A stretch of 64,000 bases of DNA from Pseudomonas capeferrum (GCF_000731675.1 NZ_JMIT01000001.1:2727714-2791713), one strand, 5' to 3'. Shown: positions 39,351 to 50,507, counted from the first letter of the stretch. Numbers and translations: made by a program. Notes: generated from the sequence alone by a model not told the origin.

Positions 39351-40642
39351 TGATCCGACGCTATTGGCTGTACCTGGCGATTCCCCTGCTGCTGGCCGCC
39401 CTGGGCGGTGCCGTGGCCTTCTGGCTATGGACGCGCCCTGCGCCTGAGGCGCACCTCGAACAGCTGTCCCTCAACAACCTCAGCATCACCCGCGTGACCC
39501 CGGGCGTGCACGCCAAGGCCCGGGTCGCCATCGGCGTCCCTCAGGACCAGGCCCTGACCGACAAGCAGTTGCTGGACCTGAGCCAGGCTGGGGAAGCGCA
39601 ACTGGTGCAGGTTATCCTGCCACCCAACGACTGCACCCAGCAGCAACAAGCGCTGGACCTGGCAGCGACCCAGCTGTCCGAAAAACCGACCCTGGTAGCC
39701 GGTATCGGCCCAGGCGCGGCGCAGGCCTGGCGCTGGCTGGCGGCACAGACCGACGACAAGGCGCGGGCCATTTCCGTGGACTTCAGCCTGGAGCAACCCG
39801 GCTGCCAGGCCGCGCTACCCAAAGCGGCGGCCCATGGCCACTGGAACGTCGCCTGGAACGACAACCCGGATGACGCCAGCGCAGCCTTCGTACGCGACCA
39901 GGCCAACGCCGAAACCAGCATCAGCGATTACGACATCCATTTGCCGCAGGTGCTCAAGTCACAGCTGACCCAAGCCCTGGTCGGCCACGACGGCAACGCC
40001 CTGGCCATTCCAGTAGTCGAGGTGCCGGCAGGGCAAACCACCGACACCGTCACCCTGTTCCTCTCCGGGGATGGCGGCTGGCGCGACCTGGACCGCGACG
40101 TGGCCGGAGAAATGGCCAAGCTGGGCTACCCGGTGGTCGGCATCGACACGCTGCGTTATTACTGGCAACACAAGACCCCCGAGCAGAGCGCCGCAGACCT
40201 GTCGGAACTGATGCAGCACTATCGCCAGAAATGGGGCACCAAGCGCTTTGTATTGACCGGCTACTCGTTTGGCGCCGACGTGCTGCCAGCGATCTACAAC
40301 CGCTTGCCGGCCGAGGACCAGCAGCGTATCGACGCGGTGATGCTACTGGCCTTCGCCCGTAGCGGCAGCTTCGAGATCGAGGTGGAAGGCTGGCTGGGCA
40401 AGGAAGGCCAGGAGGCGCCAACCGGGCCGGAAATGGCCCGGCTGCCGGCGTCCAAAGTGGTGTGTGTGTATGGCGTGGAAGAGACCGACGAGAGCGGTTG
40501 CACCGAGAAGACGGCGGTGGGCGAGCGCCTGAAGCTGCCGGGCGGGCACCACTTCGACGAGAACTACCCGGCCCTGGCCAAGCGCCTGATCGGTGAGATC
40601 GAGACGCGCCAGGGCAAGTCGAGCGTGGCCGAGCAGAATTGA
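39350..40642 (+). CDS. VirJ/AcvB-like periplasmic serine hydrolase (aminoacyl-PG hydrolase)
   Basis: This 430-residue protein has an N-terminal membrane anchor or signal (YWLYLAIPLLLAALGGAVAFWLW) and an alpha/beta-hydrolase domain in the C-terminal half. The nucleophile elbow is GYSFGADV (about residue 305) and the probable catalytic histidine is in LPGGHHFDENY (about 402). It belongs to the VirJ/AcvB family; the P. aeruginosa neighbour of mprF (PA0919) hydrolyses alanyl-PG. The start codon overlaps the mprF stop by one base (TGATG), so synthesis of the two is coupled and the pair tunes lipid modification. Confidence 0.88.
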   Translation: MIRRYWLYLAIPLLLAALGGAVAFWLWTRPAPEAHLEQLSLNNLSITRVTPGVHAKARVAIGVPQDQALTDKQLLDLSQAGEAQLVQVILPPNDCTQQQQALDLAATQLSEKPTLVAGIGPGAAQAWRWLAAQTDDKARAISVDFSLEQPGCQAALPKAAAHGHWNVAWNDNPDDASAAFVRDQANAETSISDYDIHLPQVLKSQLTQALVGHDGNALAIPVVEVPAGQTTDTVTLFLSGDGGWRDLDRDVAGEMAKLGYPVVGIDTLRYYWQHKTPEQSAADLSELMQHYRQKWGTKRFVLTGYSFGADVLPAIYNRLPAEDQQRIDAVMLLAFARSGSFEIEVEGWLGKEGQEAPTGPEMARLPASKVVCVYGVEETDESGCTEKTAVGERLKLPGGHHFDENYPALAKRLIGEIETRQGKSSVAEQN

Positions 40643-40678
40643 GCCACGCCCAACCCACTACGCAGATCAGGCACCCAT

Positions 40679-42589
40679 TCAGATCTCGACCTGGGTGCCC
40701 AACTCGATCACCCGGTTCAACGGCAGATTGAAGAACCGCAGGTTACCGTTGGCGTTCTTGAGCAAGAACGCAAACAGGTTGCCACGCCAGCGCGACATAC
40801 CCTCCAGCCGCGAAGCAATCACCGTTTCGCGGCTGAGGAAGTAGGTGGTGCGCATCGGGCTGAAGTCCAGATCCTCCAGATGGCACAACTTCAGGGCCGC
40901 CGGCACGTCCGGCTCGTCCATGAAGCCAAAATGCAACAGCACACGGAAGAACCCGTCGCCATAGGCTTCCACCTCGAAACGCTCCTGCTCCGGCACCCGT
41001 GGCCGGTCCTCGCTCACCACCGTCAGCAGCACCACCTGGCTGTGCAGCACCTGGTTGTGCAACATGTTGTGCAGCAGCGCATGGGGCACGGCGTCCGGCC
41101 GTGCAGTCAGGAACACAGCAGTACCTTCAACCCGGTGCGGCGGCTGTATGCGGATGCTGCTGATGAACACCGGCAGCGGCAGCGCCCCTTCATCGATGCG
41201 CTCGACGAGGATCTGCTTGCCGCGCTTCCAGGTACTCATCAGCAGATACAGCACACCACCTGCCAGTACCGGGAACGCCCCGCCTTGCACGATCTTGGGC
41301 ACGTTGGCGGCGAAGAACAGCCCGTCGACGAAGAGAAAGCCCAGCAGAATCGGCACTGCCAGCACCGGCGGCCACTTCCATAGCAGCAACATCACCACCG
41401 ACACCAGAATCGTGGTCATCAACATGGTGCCGGTGACCGCCACACCGTAGGCCGCCGCCAGGGCACCGGAAGATTCGAAACCGATGACCAGCAACACCAC
41501 ACCAACCATCAGCGTCCAGTTCACCGCACCGATGTAGATCTGCCCCTGCTCATCGCTGGACGTGTGCTGGATGTGCATGCGCGGAATGTAGCCCAGCTGG
41601 ATGGCCTGGCGGGTCAGGGAGAACGCCCCGGAAATCACGGCTTGCGAAGCGATCACCGTGGCCATGGTCGCCAGCCCCACCAGCGGCAACAGCGCCCAGG
41701 ACGGTGCCAGCAGGTAGAAGGGGTTGCGCGCCGCCTCCGGGTTCTGCAGCAGTATTGCGCCCTGGCCGAAATAGTTGAGCACCAGCGCCGGCAACACCAA
41801 GGCAAACCACGCGCGAGCGATGGGTTTACGGCCGAAGTGGCCCATGTCGGCGTACAGCGCCTCGGCACCGGTCAGCGCCAGCACCACGGCGCCGAGAATG
41901 GCCACGCCCATGCCGGGGTGGACGATGAAGAAGTTCACCGCCCAGCCTGGGTTGAACGCCCTGAGCACTTCCGGGCTCTGCGAGATGCCATGCACCCCCA
42001 ATGCCCCGAGCACCACGAACCAGGCCACCATGATCGGGCCAAACAGCTTGCCGATCTTCTCGGTGCCATGCTTCTGCACCAGAAACAGCGCCACCAGCAC
42101 CACCAGCGAAATAGGTACCACCCAGTGATCGATGCCGTCGAAGGCCAGGCCCATGCCCTCGACAGCCGACAGCACCGACACGGCCGGGGTGATCATGCTG
42201 TCGCCATAGAACAGCGAAGCGCCGATCAACCCGCAGATGACCATCAAGCTACGCAGCCGCGGGTGGGCCGCAGTCGCCCGCCGCGCCAGCGCGGTTAGCG
42301 CCATGGTGCCGCCCTCGCCCTGGTTGTCGGCGCGCAGGATGAACATCACGTATTTGAACGAGACCACCCACAGCAGCGACCAGAGGATCAGCGACAGGAT
42401 CCCCAGCACGCCATCATGGTTGACCGGCACGCCATAGCCACCGGTAAAGACTTCTTTGAGCGTATACAACGGGCTGGTGCCGATATCGCCATAGACCACC
42501 CCGACTGCCGCCACGAGCAGGCCCAGCGACCGTGTCGCGCCCTGCTTCCCCGCGTGCCCGCCTTCGGCATGACTGCTTGCCTGAACCAT
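40679..42589 (-). CDS. kup: low-affinity potassium uptake protein Kup
   Basis: This 636-residue K+/H+ symporter has about 12 membrane helices in the first 430 residues and a cytoplasmic C-terminal domain. Family motifs include [19 protein letters not shown] at the N terminus and the [13 protein letters not shown] loop. Start 42589 (MVQASSH) is chosen for its family-typical length; the upstream frame has no conserved sequence. It is convergent with the VirJ-like gene (36-base gap). Confidence 0.96.
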   Translation of the reverse strand: MVQASSHAEGGHAGKQGATRSLGLLVAAVGVVYGDIGTSPLYTLKEVFTGGYGVPVNHDGVLGILSLILWSLLWVVSFKYVMFILRADNQGEGGTMALTALARRATAAHPRLRSLMVICGLIGASLFYGDSMITPAVSVLSAVEGMGLAFDGIDHWVVPISLVVLVALFLVQKHGTEKIGKLFGPIMVAWFVVLGALGVHGISQSPEVLRAFNPGWAVNFFIVHPGMGVAILGAVVLALTGAEALYADMGHFGRKPIARAWFALVLPALVLNYFGQGAILLQNPEAARNPFYLLAPSWALLPLVGLATMATVIASQAVISGAFSLTRQAIQLGYIPRMHIQHTSSDEQGQIYIGAVNWTLMVGVVLLVIGFESSGALAAAYGVAVTGTMLMTTILVSVVMLLLWKWPPVLAVPILLGFLFVDGLFFAANVPKIVQGGAFPVLAGGVLYLLMSTWKRGKQILVERIDEGALPLPVFISSIRIQPPHRVEGTAVFLTARPDAVPHALLHNMLHNQVLHSQVVLLTVVSEDRPRVPEQERFEVEAYGDGFFRVLLHFGFMDEPDVPAALKLCHLEDLDFSPMRTTYFLSRETVIASRLEGMSRWRGNLFAFLLKNANGNLRFFNLPLNRVIELGTQVEI

Positions 42590-42825
42590 CGACCACTCCC
42601 GCAGACGGCCCTCTCGGCCGATAGAATTCACCCCCACGCCAGGGCATGGCAGATGCCCGGACGCAACGGCGCGAAGCATAGCGCAGCGTTCGTCGCATTT
42701 CTGCTAGTCAAGTGACCTTGCGCTCGCTAGAATTGCGCACTTTTTGATCAGAGGCGCCAATAAGCGCCCGTCAAGATCGCCCCCGTTTCCGGCCGGGCGA
42801 CCTGCATTCAATACCGAGGTTAGTC

Positions 42826-44157
42826 ATGTCCACCACTCCCGCCACTCCCAAGGTAGGTTTCGTAAGCCTGGGTTGCCCAAAAGCCCTGGTCGATTCCGAG
42901 CGCATTCTGACTCAGCTGCGCATGGAAGGTTATGAAGTCGTGCCTACCTACGAGGACGCCGACGTGGTGGTGGTCAACACCTGCGGCTTCATCGACAGCG
43001 CCAAGGCCGAGTCGCTTGAAGTGATCGGTGAAGCCATCAAGGAAAACGGCAAAGTCATCGTCACCGGCTGCATGGGTGTCGAGGAAGGCAGCATCCGCGA
43101 TGTGCACCCAAGCGTGTTGTCGGTGACCGGCCCCCAGCAGTACGAGCAAGTGGTCAACGCCGTGCACCAGGTAGTGCCACCGCGCCAGGACCACAACCCG
43201 CTGATCGACCTGGTGCCGCCGCAGGGCGTCAAGCTGACCCCGCGCCACTATGCCTACCTGAAGATTTCCGAAGGCTGCAACCACAGCTGCAGCTTCTGCA
43301 TCATCCCGTCGATGCGCGGCAAGCTGGTCAGCCGCCCGGTTGGCGAAGTGCTGAGCGAGGCCGAGCGCCTGGTCAAGGCCGGCGTCAAGGAGATCCTGGT
43401 GATTTCCCAGGACACCAGCGCCTACGGGGTCGACGTCAAGTACAAGACCGACTTCTGGAACGGCCGCCCGGTCAAGACCCGCATGCTCGAGCTGTGCGAA
43501 GCGCTGAGCAGCCTGGGCGCCTGGGTGCGCCTGCACTATGTATACCCGTACCCGAACGTCGACGACGTGATCCCGCTGATGGCCGCCGGCAAGATCCTGC
43601 CGTACCTGGACATCCCGTTCCAGCACGCCAGCCCCAAGGTGCTCAAGGCGATGAAGCGCCCGGCCTTCGAAGACCGTACCCTGGCGCGCATCAAGAACTG
43701 GCGCGAACAGTGCCCTGAGCTGGTGATCCGCTCGACCTTCATCGTCGGCTTCCCCGGCGAAACCGAAGAAGACTTCCAGTACCTGCTCGACTGGCTGACC
43801 GAAGCCCAGCTCGACCGCGTCGGCTGCTTCCAGTACTCGCCTGTCGAAGGTGCCCCGGCCAATGACCTGGGCCTTGATGAAGTACCGGATGAGGTCAAGC
43901 AGGACCGTTGGGACCGCTTCATGGCCCATCAGCAGGCCATCAGCAGCGCCCGCCTGCAACTGCGCATCGGCAAGGAGATCGAAGTGCTGATCGACGAAGT
44001 CGAAGAGCAAGGTTCGGTGGGCCGTAGCTTCTTCGACGCGCCGGAAATCGACGGCAGCGTGTTCATCGATGGCGACCACGGCTTCAAGCCAGGCGACAAA
44101 GTGCGTTGCCGGGTGGTGGATGCCGACGAATACGACATGTGGGCTGAGCCTGTCTGA
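42826..44157 (+). CDS. rimO: ribosomal protein S12 methylthiotransferase RimO
   Basis: This 443-residue radical SAM enzyme methylthiolates Asp of ribosomal protein S12. It has the N-terminal UPF0004 domain with cluster cysteines ([24 protein letters not shown]), the SAM motif CNHSCSFC (CxxxCxxC) near residue 150, and a C-terminal TRAM domain ([21 protein letters not shown]). Features distinguish it from MiaB: the [19 protein letters not shown] stretch is RimO-type. Confidence 0.97.
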   Translation: MSTTPATPKVGFVSLGCPKALVDSERILTQLRMEGYEVVPTYEDADVVVVNTCGFIDSAKAESLEVIGEAIKENGKVIVTGCMGVEEGSIRDVHPSVLSVTGPQQYEQVVNAVHQVVPPRQDHNPLIDLVPPQGVKLTPRHYAYLKISEGCNHSCSFCIIPSMRGKLVSRPVGEVLSEAERLVKAGVKEILVISQDTSAYGVDVKYKTDFWNGRPVKTRMLELCEALSSLGAWVRLHYVYPYPNVDDVIPLMAAGKILPYLDIPFQHASPKVLKAMKRPAFEDRTLARIKNWREQCPELVIRSTFIVGFPGETEEDFQYLLDWLTEAQLDRVGCFQYSPVEGAPANDLGLDEVPDEVKQDRWDRFMAHQQAISSARLQLRIGKEIEVLIDEVEEQGSVGRSFFDAPEIDGSVFIDGDHGFKPGDKVRCRVVDADEYDMWAEPV

Positions 44158-44181
44158 TCGGCGTATAGGTCTGAAATTCCC

Positions 44182-44200
44182 GGGGCTGCGTTGCAGCCCC
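44182..44200. terminator. hairpin after rimO
   Basis: GGGGCTG CGTTG CAGCCCC, of the same type as 3514-3532. No U-tract. Confidence 0.45.
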
Positions 44201-44267
44201 AACATCCGCCAGGCCCCCTCTGGTTTTTACATCTATGTTTTCCTCAATCCCCTTGAGGAATACACGG

Positions 44268-44726
44268 ATGCGCCAGGTATCGACGCTACAAACCCCTCAT
44301 CTTAGCGACTACCCCGAGCTGACCCAGGTCTGGGAGGACTCGGTGCGCGCGACCCATGACTTCCTGCCTGATGCCTATATCGTCCTGCTTCGCGAGCATG
44401 TACTGCGCCATTACCTGGACGCAGTGATGCTGATCTGCAGCAAGGACAGCCAGCAACGCATACAGGGCTTTGCCGGCGTGTCCAACAGGCAGGTCGACAT
44501 GCTGTTCGTCGCGCCCGCCTGCCGTGGCATGGGCATTGGCAAGCGGCTGCTGCGCTACGCCATCGACGAACTCAATGCCGAACGCCTGGATGTCAACGAG
44601 CAGAACCCGCAGGCGCTGGGGTTCTATCTGCACGAAGGCTTCGAGGTGGTCGGCCGCTCGCAAACCGATGGGCTGGGGCAGCCCTACCCCTTGCTGCACC
44701 TGCGACTGATCCGCACAGGGGCCTGA
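44268..44726 (+). CDS. GNAT-family acetyltransferase
   Basis: This 152-residue protein has the GNAT acetyl-CoA motif A as FVAPACRGMGIGKRLLRYAI (R/Q-x-x-G-x-G/A) at about residues 82-101, followed by motif B LDVNEQNPQALGFYLHEGFEVVGR. Such proteins acetylate small molecules or protein N termini; the YjaB-like subgroup fits, but the substrate is unknown. ATG 44268 has GAGGA eight bases upstream, better than the in-frame ATG 44235. Confidence 0.88.
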   Translation: MRQVSTLQTPHLSDYPELTQVWEDSVRATHDFLPDAYIVLLREHVLRHYLDAVMLICSKDSQQRIQGFAGVSNRQVDMLFVAPACRGMGIGKRLLRYAIDELNAERLDVNEQNPQALGFYLHEGFEVVGRSQTDGLGQPYPLLHLRLIRTGA

Positions 44727-44838
44727 GCCGCCTGCCGTGTTGTCTCGCCTAAACGGCGTAAATGACACAGATTCCCAGCCCCTCGACCGCTCAGGCAGGT
44801 ACAATGGCGGCCTTTCCCTGCCTTTGCGAATCACCGTC

Positions 44839-45549
44839 ATGTCTGAGCCCGTCCGCCTGTCCAAACGCCTTATCGAGCAGTTCGGCTGCTCCCGCCGCGA
44901 AGCCGAGCTGTATATCGAAGGCGGCTGGGTCACGGTCGATGGCGTGGTGGTCGAGCAGCCGCAGTTCAAGGTCGACGGCCAGCAGGTCGCGCTGCTACCT
45001 GGCGCGCGTGCCGACAGCCTTGAGCCCGTCACCCTGCTGCTCAACCAGCCTGCTGGCCTGGACACCGAGTCGGCGCGTATCAGCATGACCATGGACAGCC
45101 TCAGCGAGGCGCACCGTGAAGGCGTACGGCCATTGCATGGGCATTTCACCAAGTTGTCCTGCATTGCCCCGCTGGAGCGCGGCGCCAGCGGCCTGCAGGT
45201 GTTCACCCAGGATTGGCGGGTTGCCCGCAAGATCGACGCAGACCTGCGGCGCCTGGAGCAGGAATACATCATCGAAGTAAGCGGCGAAGCCACGCCACAG
45301 GCGCTGGAGCGCCTGGCCCGCGGCATCATGCGCAACGACCGTGAACTGCCCAAGGCCAAAGCCAGCTGGCAGAACGAAACCCACCTGCGCCTGGCCTTGA
45401 AAAACCCGCAACCGGGGCAGATCTCCGAGCTGTGCGCCAGCCTGCGCCTGCAGATCATCAGCATGCGCCGCATTCGGCTGGGCGGTGTGTCCATGGGCAA
45501 GCTGCCACTGGCACAGTGGCGTTACATGGCCGCCAGCGAACGTTTCTAA
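44839..45549 (+). CDS. S4-domain pseudouridine synthase homologue with degenerate active site
   Basis: This 236-residue protein has an N-terminal S4 RNA-binding domain (about 5-50: RLSKRLIEQFGCSRREAELYI) and a RsuA/RluB/RluF-like catalytic fold. The family active site RLDxxSxGLxxLT appears as PLERGASGLQVFT, so the catalytic aspartate is glutamate E113. The C-terminal motif NRQIRRM, which forms the RNA-facing helix, reads GQISELC (193-199). Overall alignment remains good elsewhere (for example LGGVSMGKLPLAQWR against LSGIPLGEWR). It may bind rRNA without isomerising uridine, or use glutamate. It lies in a cluster with rimO, DUF1456 and trmO. Confidence 0.82.
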   Translation: MSEPVRLSKRLIEQFGCSRREAELYIEGGWVTVDGVVVEQPQFKVDGQQVALLPGARADSLEPVTLLLNQPAGLDTESARISMTMDSLSEAHREGVRPLHGHFTKLSCIAPLERGASGLQVFTQDWRVARKIDADLRRLEQEYIIEVSGEATPQALERLARGIMRNDRELPKAKASWQNETHLRLALKNPQPGQISELCASLRLQIISMRRIRLGGVSMGKLPLAQWRYMAASERF

Positions 45550-45598
45550 GCAATACCGCCGCGCCAGATGGCACGGCTCAGAACAGGATTCGAGTCAA

Positions 45599-46060
45599 AT
45601 GAACCACAACGATGTACTGCGCAGCCTGCGCTACATGCTCAAGTTCAATGATGCCAAGATGGTGGGCATCATCAAGCTGTCTGGCCTGGAGGTCAGCGCC
45701 GAGGCCTTGGCCAGCTACGTCAAGAAAGAAGAAGAGCCCGGCTTCGTGCGCTGCCCTGACCCGGTCATGGCGCACTTTCTGGATGGCCTGGTGATTCACC
45801 GTCGCGGCAAGGACGACAGCCGCCCGGCCCAGCCGGTGGAGCTGCCGGTGACCAACAACACCATCCTGAAAAAACTGCGGGTAGCGTTCGAACTCAAGGA
45901 AGAAGACCTGCATGTCATCCTCAATTCGGTCAAGTTCCCGGTCTCCAAACCCGAACTCAGCGCCTTGTTCCGCAAAGTCGGCCATGACAACTACCGCCCG
46001 TGCGGCGACCAGTTGCTGCGCAACTTCCTCAAGGGCCTGACCCTGCGCGTGCGCGGCTGA
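45599..46060 (+). CDS. DUF1456 (YehS-type) family protein
   Basis: This 153-residue protein is composed of two repeats of the DUF1456 domain: NHNDVLRSLRYMLKFNDAKMVGI with PDPVMAHFLDGLVIHRRG, and TNNTILKKLRVAFELKEEDLHVI with CGDQLLRNFLKGLTLRVRG. The repeats show the same N-x-x-[IV]L+.LR…D…FL.GL pattern. The function is unknown; E. coli YehS is a relative. It ends immediately before trmO (stop 46058-46060, next possible start 46061), so the two are translationally linked. Confidence 0.9.
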   Translation: MNHNDVLRSLRYMLKFNDAKMVGIIKLSGLEVSAEALASYVKKEEEPGFVRCPDPVMAHFLDGLVIHRRGKDDSRPAQPVELPVTNNTILKKLRVAFELKEEDLHVILNSVKFPVSKPELSALFRKVGHDNYRPCGDQLLRNFLKGLTLRVRG

Positions 46061-46066
46061 GTGGCC

Positions 46067-46762
46067 ATGCAGCATACGGTTTCACCGGTCGGCATCGTCC
46101 GCTCGTGCTTCAAGGAAAAGTTCGCCATCCCGCGCCAGCCGCAGTTGGCACCGGCGGCGCGTGGTGTGCTGGAGTTGCTGCCGCCGTTCGACCAGGGTGA
46201 TGCAGTGGCGGGGCTGGAACAGGTCAGCCATGTGTGGCTGCTGTTTCTGTTTCACCAGGCCGTGGAAGACAAACCACGCCTGAAAGTGCGGCCACCCCGC
46301 CTCGGCGGCAACAAGAGCATGGGGGTGTTCGCCACCCGCGCCACCCACAGGCCCAACGGTATCGGCCAGTCGGTGGTACGCCTGGAGGGCGTTGAGCCTG
46401 GGCGCCTGCTGCTGTCCGGGATCGACTTGCTCGATGGCACCCCAGTGCTGGATATCAAGCCCTACGTACCGTACGCCGACAGTGTTGCCGGCGCCAGCAA
46501 CCTGATGGCCAGCGAAGCGCCTGACGCAATCGCCGTGCAGTGGCACGACAATGCCCTGCCCCAGGCCCGCGCGCATGCACTGCGCCTGGGTGAGCCACTG
46601 GTGGAACTGATCGAGCAGTGCCTGGGGCAAGACCCGCGGCCGGCGTATCAGGTGCCACCTGCGGAGCGGGTGTACGGGGTGAAGTTCTGGGATGTGCAGG
46701 TGCGCTGGCATTATCCGCAGCCCACACTGATCCGGGTGCTGGAAGTGGTCCAGGACTGTTGA
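46067..46762 (+). CDS. trmO: tRNA (t6A37) N6-methyltransferase TrmO
   Basis: This 231-residue enzyme of the TsaA/TrmO family methylates N6-threonylcarbamoyladenosine at position 37 of tRNA-Thr(GGU). It matches E. coli TrmO closely in FKEKFAIPRQPQL, RPPRLGGNKSMGVFATR, GIDLLDGTPVLDIKPYVPYADS and the C-terminal QDPRPAYQ. ATG 46067 (MQHTV) is preferred; GTG 46061, directly after the DUF1456 stop codon, is an alternative. Confidence 0.93.
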   Translation: MQHTVSPVGIVRSCFKEKFAIPRQPQLAPAARGVLELLPPFDQGDAVAGLEQVSHVWLLFLFHQAVEDKPRLKVRPPRLGGNKSMGVFATRATHRPNGIGQSVVRLEGVEPGRLLLSGIDLLDGTPVLDIKPYVPYADSVAGASNLMASEAPDAIAVQWHDNALPQARAHALRLGEPLVELIEQCLGQDPRPAYQVPPAERVYGVKFWDVQVRWHYPQPTLIRVLEVVQDC

Positions 46763-46775
46763 TCGACCCACCACG

Positions 46776-46804
46776 AAAAAGGCGACCCGAAGGTCGCCTT
46801 TTTC
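46776..46804. terminator. bidirectional terminator trmO / dctA
   Basis: AAAAAGGCGACC CGAA GGTCGCCTTTTTC is a perfect symmetric hairpin with T-tracts on both strands between two convergent genes. Confidence 0.93.
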
Positions 46805-46819
46805 ATTTCAGTTGCGCGA

Positions 46820-48169
<1,350 letters not shown>

Positions 48170-48273
48170 TCACCCTTCCCAGGGTGAGGGCACCTGAATC
48201 GCTAACCCTCCTGCACTTGGAGGGATTTGTCGTTGTGTTCGAGTTGCCTTTGCAGGCCTCTGCCAGGATCAAT

Positions 48274-48289
48274 AGCAAGGGCAATGCCA
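48274..48289 (-). promoter_or_regulatory. sigma-54 promoter of dctA
   Basis: On the minus strand TGGCATTGCCCTTGCT matches TGGCAyr-N4-TTGCw with a single deviation at the r position and has the invariant GG and GC with 10-bp spacing. The expected start is about 120 bases upstream of the dctA ATG. Confidence 0.8.
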
Positions 48290-48368
48290 AAATGCCCATG
48301 AAGGGTGCAAAGGCACTGTTTGCTAGGGGTCACTGCCCAACGACAGGGCGAAAATGCTGAGGAAGGCT

Positions 48369-48424
48369 GGCGGATATCCGCCCGGTGGCGGAATTTGTAC
48401 AGGGGATGATGGCGGGAATCCGCC
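48369..48424 (-). promoter_or_regulatory. paired GGCGG-N4-CCGCC enhancer-like sites
   Basis: GGCGGATATCCGCC (48369-48382) and GGCGGGAATCCGCC (48411-48424) are 42 bp centre to centre, which is four helical turns, and lie about 90-130 bp upstream of the -24 element. This is the classical layout for an enhancer-binding protein, presumably DctD; a half-site TGGCGGAAT lies between them. Confidence 0.65.
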
Positions 48425-48466
48425 CGCTATGGGTTCCCCCGCAAAAGGGCTGCCCCTGGCCGCACA

Positions 48467-49813
48467 TCAATCCAGCCTGAAGGTGACCCGGAACGCCGCG
48501 CCGCCCAGTGGCGAATCCCCCAGGCTCAAGCTGGCGTCATAGCTGTCGACGATATCCTTGACCACCGCCAGGCCGATGCCCTGCCCCGGGTGTTGGCTGT
48601 CCAGCCGCTCGCCGCGCTCAAGAATGCGCTCGCGCTGATCGGCCGGCACCCCGGGCCCATCGTCCTCGATGCACAGGGTCAGTTGGCCTGGCGCTTGTTC
48701 CAGGCTCACCCGCACCTGGCCCAAGCTCAACCGGTAGGCGTTCTCCAGCAGGTTGCCGAGCAGTTCCAATAAGGCGCCCTGCTCCATCGGCACCTGCGCG
48801 GCCTCGGGTATTTCCAGCAGCACGCTGACGCGCTTGTCCCGATAGACCTTGTCCAGCGTGCTGCACAAGCTGTCGAGCAACGGCTTGAGGTGCACGCTGT
48901 GGCGCACCAGGCCGCTCTTGCGCAAACTGGCGCGCTGCAGTTGATAGTCGATCTGCTGGCTCATGCGCTCGATCTGGCTTTGCAGCACCCGCGCCTGCTC
49001 GCGCTCACCACTGCGCTGGCGCAGGCTCTCGCCCACCCCCTGCAACACCGCCAGCGGTGTCTTGAGGCTATGCGCCAGGTCATCCAGGGAATCTCGGTAG
49101 CGCTGGCGTTGTTCACGCTCGCTGTGCAGCAGGCGGTTCAACGAACCGGTCAGGCGCAGCAGTTCACGCGGGTGCTCGCGGCTCAACCCGTCCCGCGCGC
49201 CAGCCTCGACCTCGTCCAGCTCCCGGCTCAGCCGCCGCAGCGAACGCAGGCCCCAGGTCAGGCCGGCCCACAGCAGTACCAGCAGCGCCAGCAGCGCTGC
49301 GCCAAAGCCCAGGTAGAGCTTTTCACGCAGGCCATCGAGGGTGTGCTGGTACTCGCGCACCGGTTGCAGCGCAACGATGCTGTAGGCCGCACTCTGGCCG
49401 CCGAGCAGTTTTATTTCGACGTCATAGACGAAGAACTCTTCGCCATCGCCTTGGTGGATGCGGGCGAACTCGTTGCCACGCCCGTCGTAGCGCGGCCGGT
49501 AGTTGACGTTCTGGTCTGCGGTGGCCCGCGACTGCCACACCAGGTGGCCTTCACGGTCGAAGATATAGCCAAGCAGGCCGGTGTACGGCAGGTTATAGCG
49601 CTCGTCCGGCAACAGTGTCGGCATCTGCAACTGGCCGTGTTCGATGCGTGCTGCGGAGATCAACGTGGTCACGTCCGAGGCCAGGCGTTGCTCGATGGAT
49701 TCCTGCAGGGCAAGGCTGAAGGCCTTCTGCAAGGCAGGCAGCAGCGCCAGCATGAACAGCAGCGCCAGCACTGCGGCCGCCAGCATCAGGCGCACCCGCA
49801 GGGAACGGATCAT
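48467..49813 (-). CDS. phoQ: sensor histidine kinase PhoQ
   Basis: This 448-residue kinase senses low divalent cations and antimicrobial peptides. It has an N-terminal helix (RLMLAAAVLALLFMLALLPAL), a periplasmic PAS-like sensor (about 32-160), a second helix (LGFGAALLALLVLLWAGLTWG), then HisKA (LAHSLKTPLAVLQG with phospho-histidine) and HATPase (LLGNLLENAYRLS, IEDDGPGVP, GIGLAVVKDI). Its start overlaps the phoP stop by four bases. It is the last gene of oprH-phoP-phoQ. Confidence 0.92.
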   Translation of the reverse strand: MIRSLRVRLMLAAAVLALLFMLALLPALQKAFSLALQESIEQRLASDVTTLISAARIEHGQLQMPTLLPDERYNLPYTGLLGYIFDREGHLVWQSRATADQNVNYRPRYDGRGNEFARIHQGDGEEFFVYDVEIKLLGGQSAAYSIVALQPVREYQHTLDGLREKLYLGFGAALLALLVLLWAGLTWGLRSLRRLSRELDEVEAGARDGLSREHPRELLRLTGSLNRLLHSEREQRQRYRDSLDDLAHSLKTPLAVLQGVGESLRQRSGEREQARVLQSQIERMSQQIDYQLQRASLRKSGLVRHSVHLKPLLDSLCSTLDKVYRDKRVSVLLEIPEAAQVPMEQGALLELLGNLLENAYRLSLGQVRVSLEQAPGQLTLCIEDDGPGVPADQRERILERGERLDSQHPGQGIGLAVVKDIVDSYDASLSLGDSPLGGAAFRVTFRLD

Positions 49814-50487
49814 CGGCAGCGCTCGGTGAACAGGTAACCCAGGCCACGTACCGTATCGATGGGCTTGAAGCCTCGTTCGCCCTCGAGCTTGCGACGCAGG
49901 CGCCCGACCAGCACTTCGATGACATTGGGGTCACGCTCCTCATCGCCCGGGTACAGCTGCTCCATCAGGCGGTCCTTGGCCACCACCTGCTGGTGATGGC
50001 GCATGAGGTATTCGAGGATGCGGTATTCGTAGGCGGTCAGGGCCAGGGGCTGATCGTCCAGCGTCGCCTGCTTGCGGTTGAGGTCGAGTACCAGTGGCCC
50101 GGCGGCGATGGTCGACTGGGTGAAACCGCTGGAGCGGCGCAGCAGGGCGTTGAGGCGCGCTTCGAGCTCTTCGAACTGAAAGGGCTTGACCAGGTAGTCG
50201 TCGGCACCGGCGGCCAGGCCTTCGACCTTGTCCTGCCAGTTGCCACGGGCGGTGAGGATGAGAATGGGGAAGGTCTTGTCCTGGCTGCGCAGGCGACCAA
50301 TGAGTTCGAGGCCGCTCATGCCCGGCAGCCCCAGGTCGATCACGGCCAGGTCAAAGTGGTACTGCTCGGCCTGGTACAGCGCTTCTTCGGCATCGGCCAC
50401 CGCCTCGACCACATGGCCGCTTTCGCCCAGGCGCGTGTAGAGGTGATGGCGAAGCAGGGCTTCGTCCTCGACCACCAGCAGTTTCAT
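49810..50487 (-). CDS. phoP: response regulator PhoP
   Basis: This 225-residue OmpR-family regulator has a receiver domain (phosphorylatable D51 in LAVIDLGLPG, K101 in YLVKPFQFEE) and a winged-helix DNA-binding domain (ALTAYEYRILEYLMRHH, VEVLVGRLRRKL). It binds 11-bp-spaced direct repeats, four of which precede oprH in this window. Start 50487 is the conserved MKLLVVEDEALLR with AGGAGCTG upstream. Confidence 0.93.
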   Translation of the reverse strand: MKLLVVEDEALLRHHLYTRLGESGHVVEAVADAEEALYQAEQYHFDLAVIDLGLPGMSGLELIGRLRSQDKTFPILILTARGNWQDKVEGLAAGADDYLVKPFQFEELEARLNALLRRSSGFTQSTIAAGPLVLDLNRKQATLDDQPLALTAYEYRILEYLMRHHQQVVAKDRLMEQLYPGDEERDPNVIEVLVGRLRRKLEGERGFKPIDTVRGLGYLFTERCR

Positions 50488-50507
50488 GTGCAGCTCCTTT
50501 TTTATGG

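Noticed and set aside
48254..48269. Second sigma-54-like motif TGGCAGAGGCCTGCA upstream of dctA (minus strand)
   Set aside because: GG and GC are separated by 9 instead of 10 bp; the motif at 48274-48289 has correct spacing.
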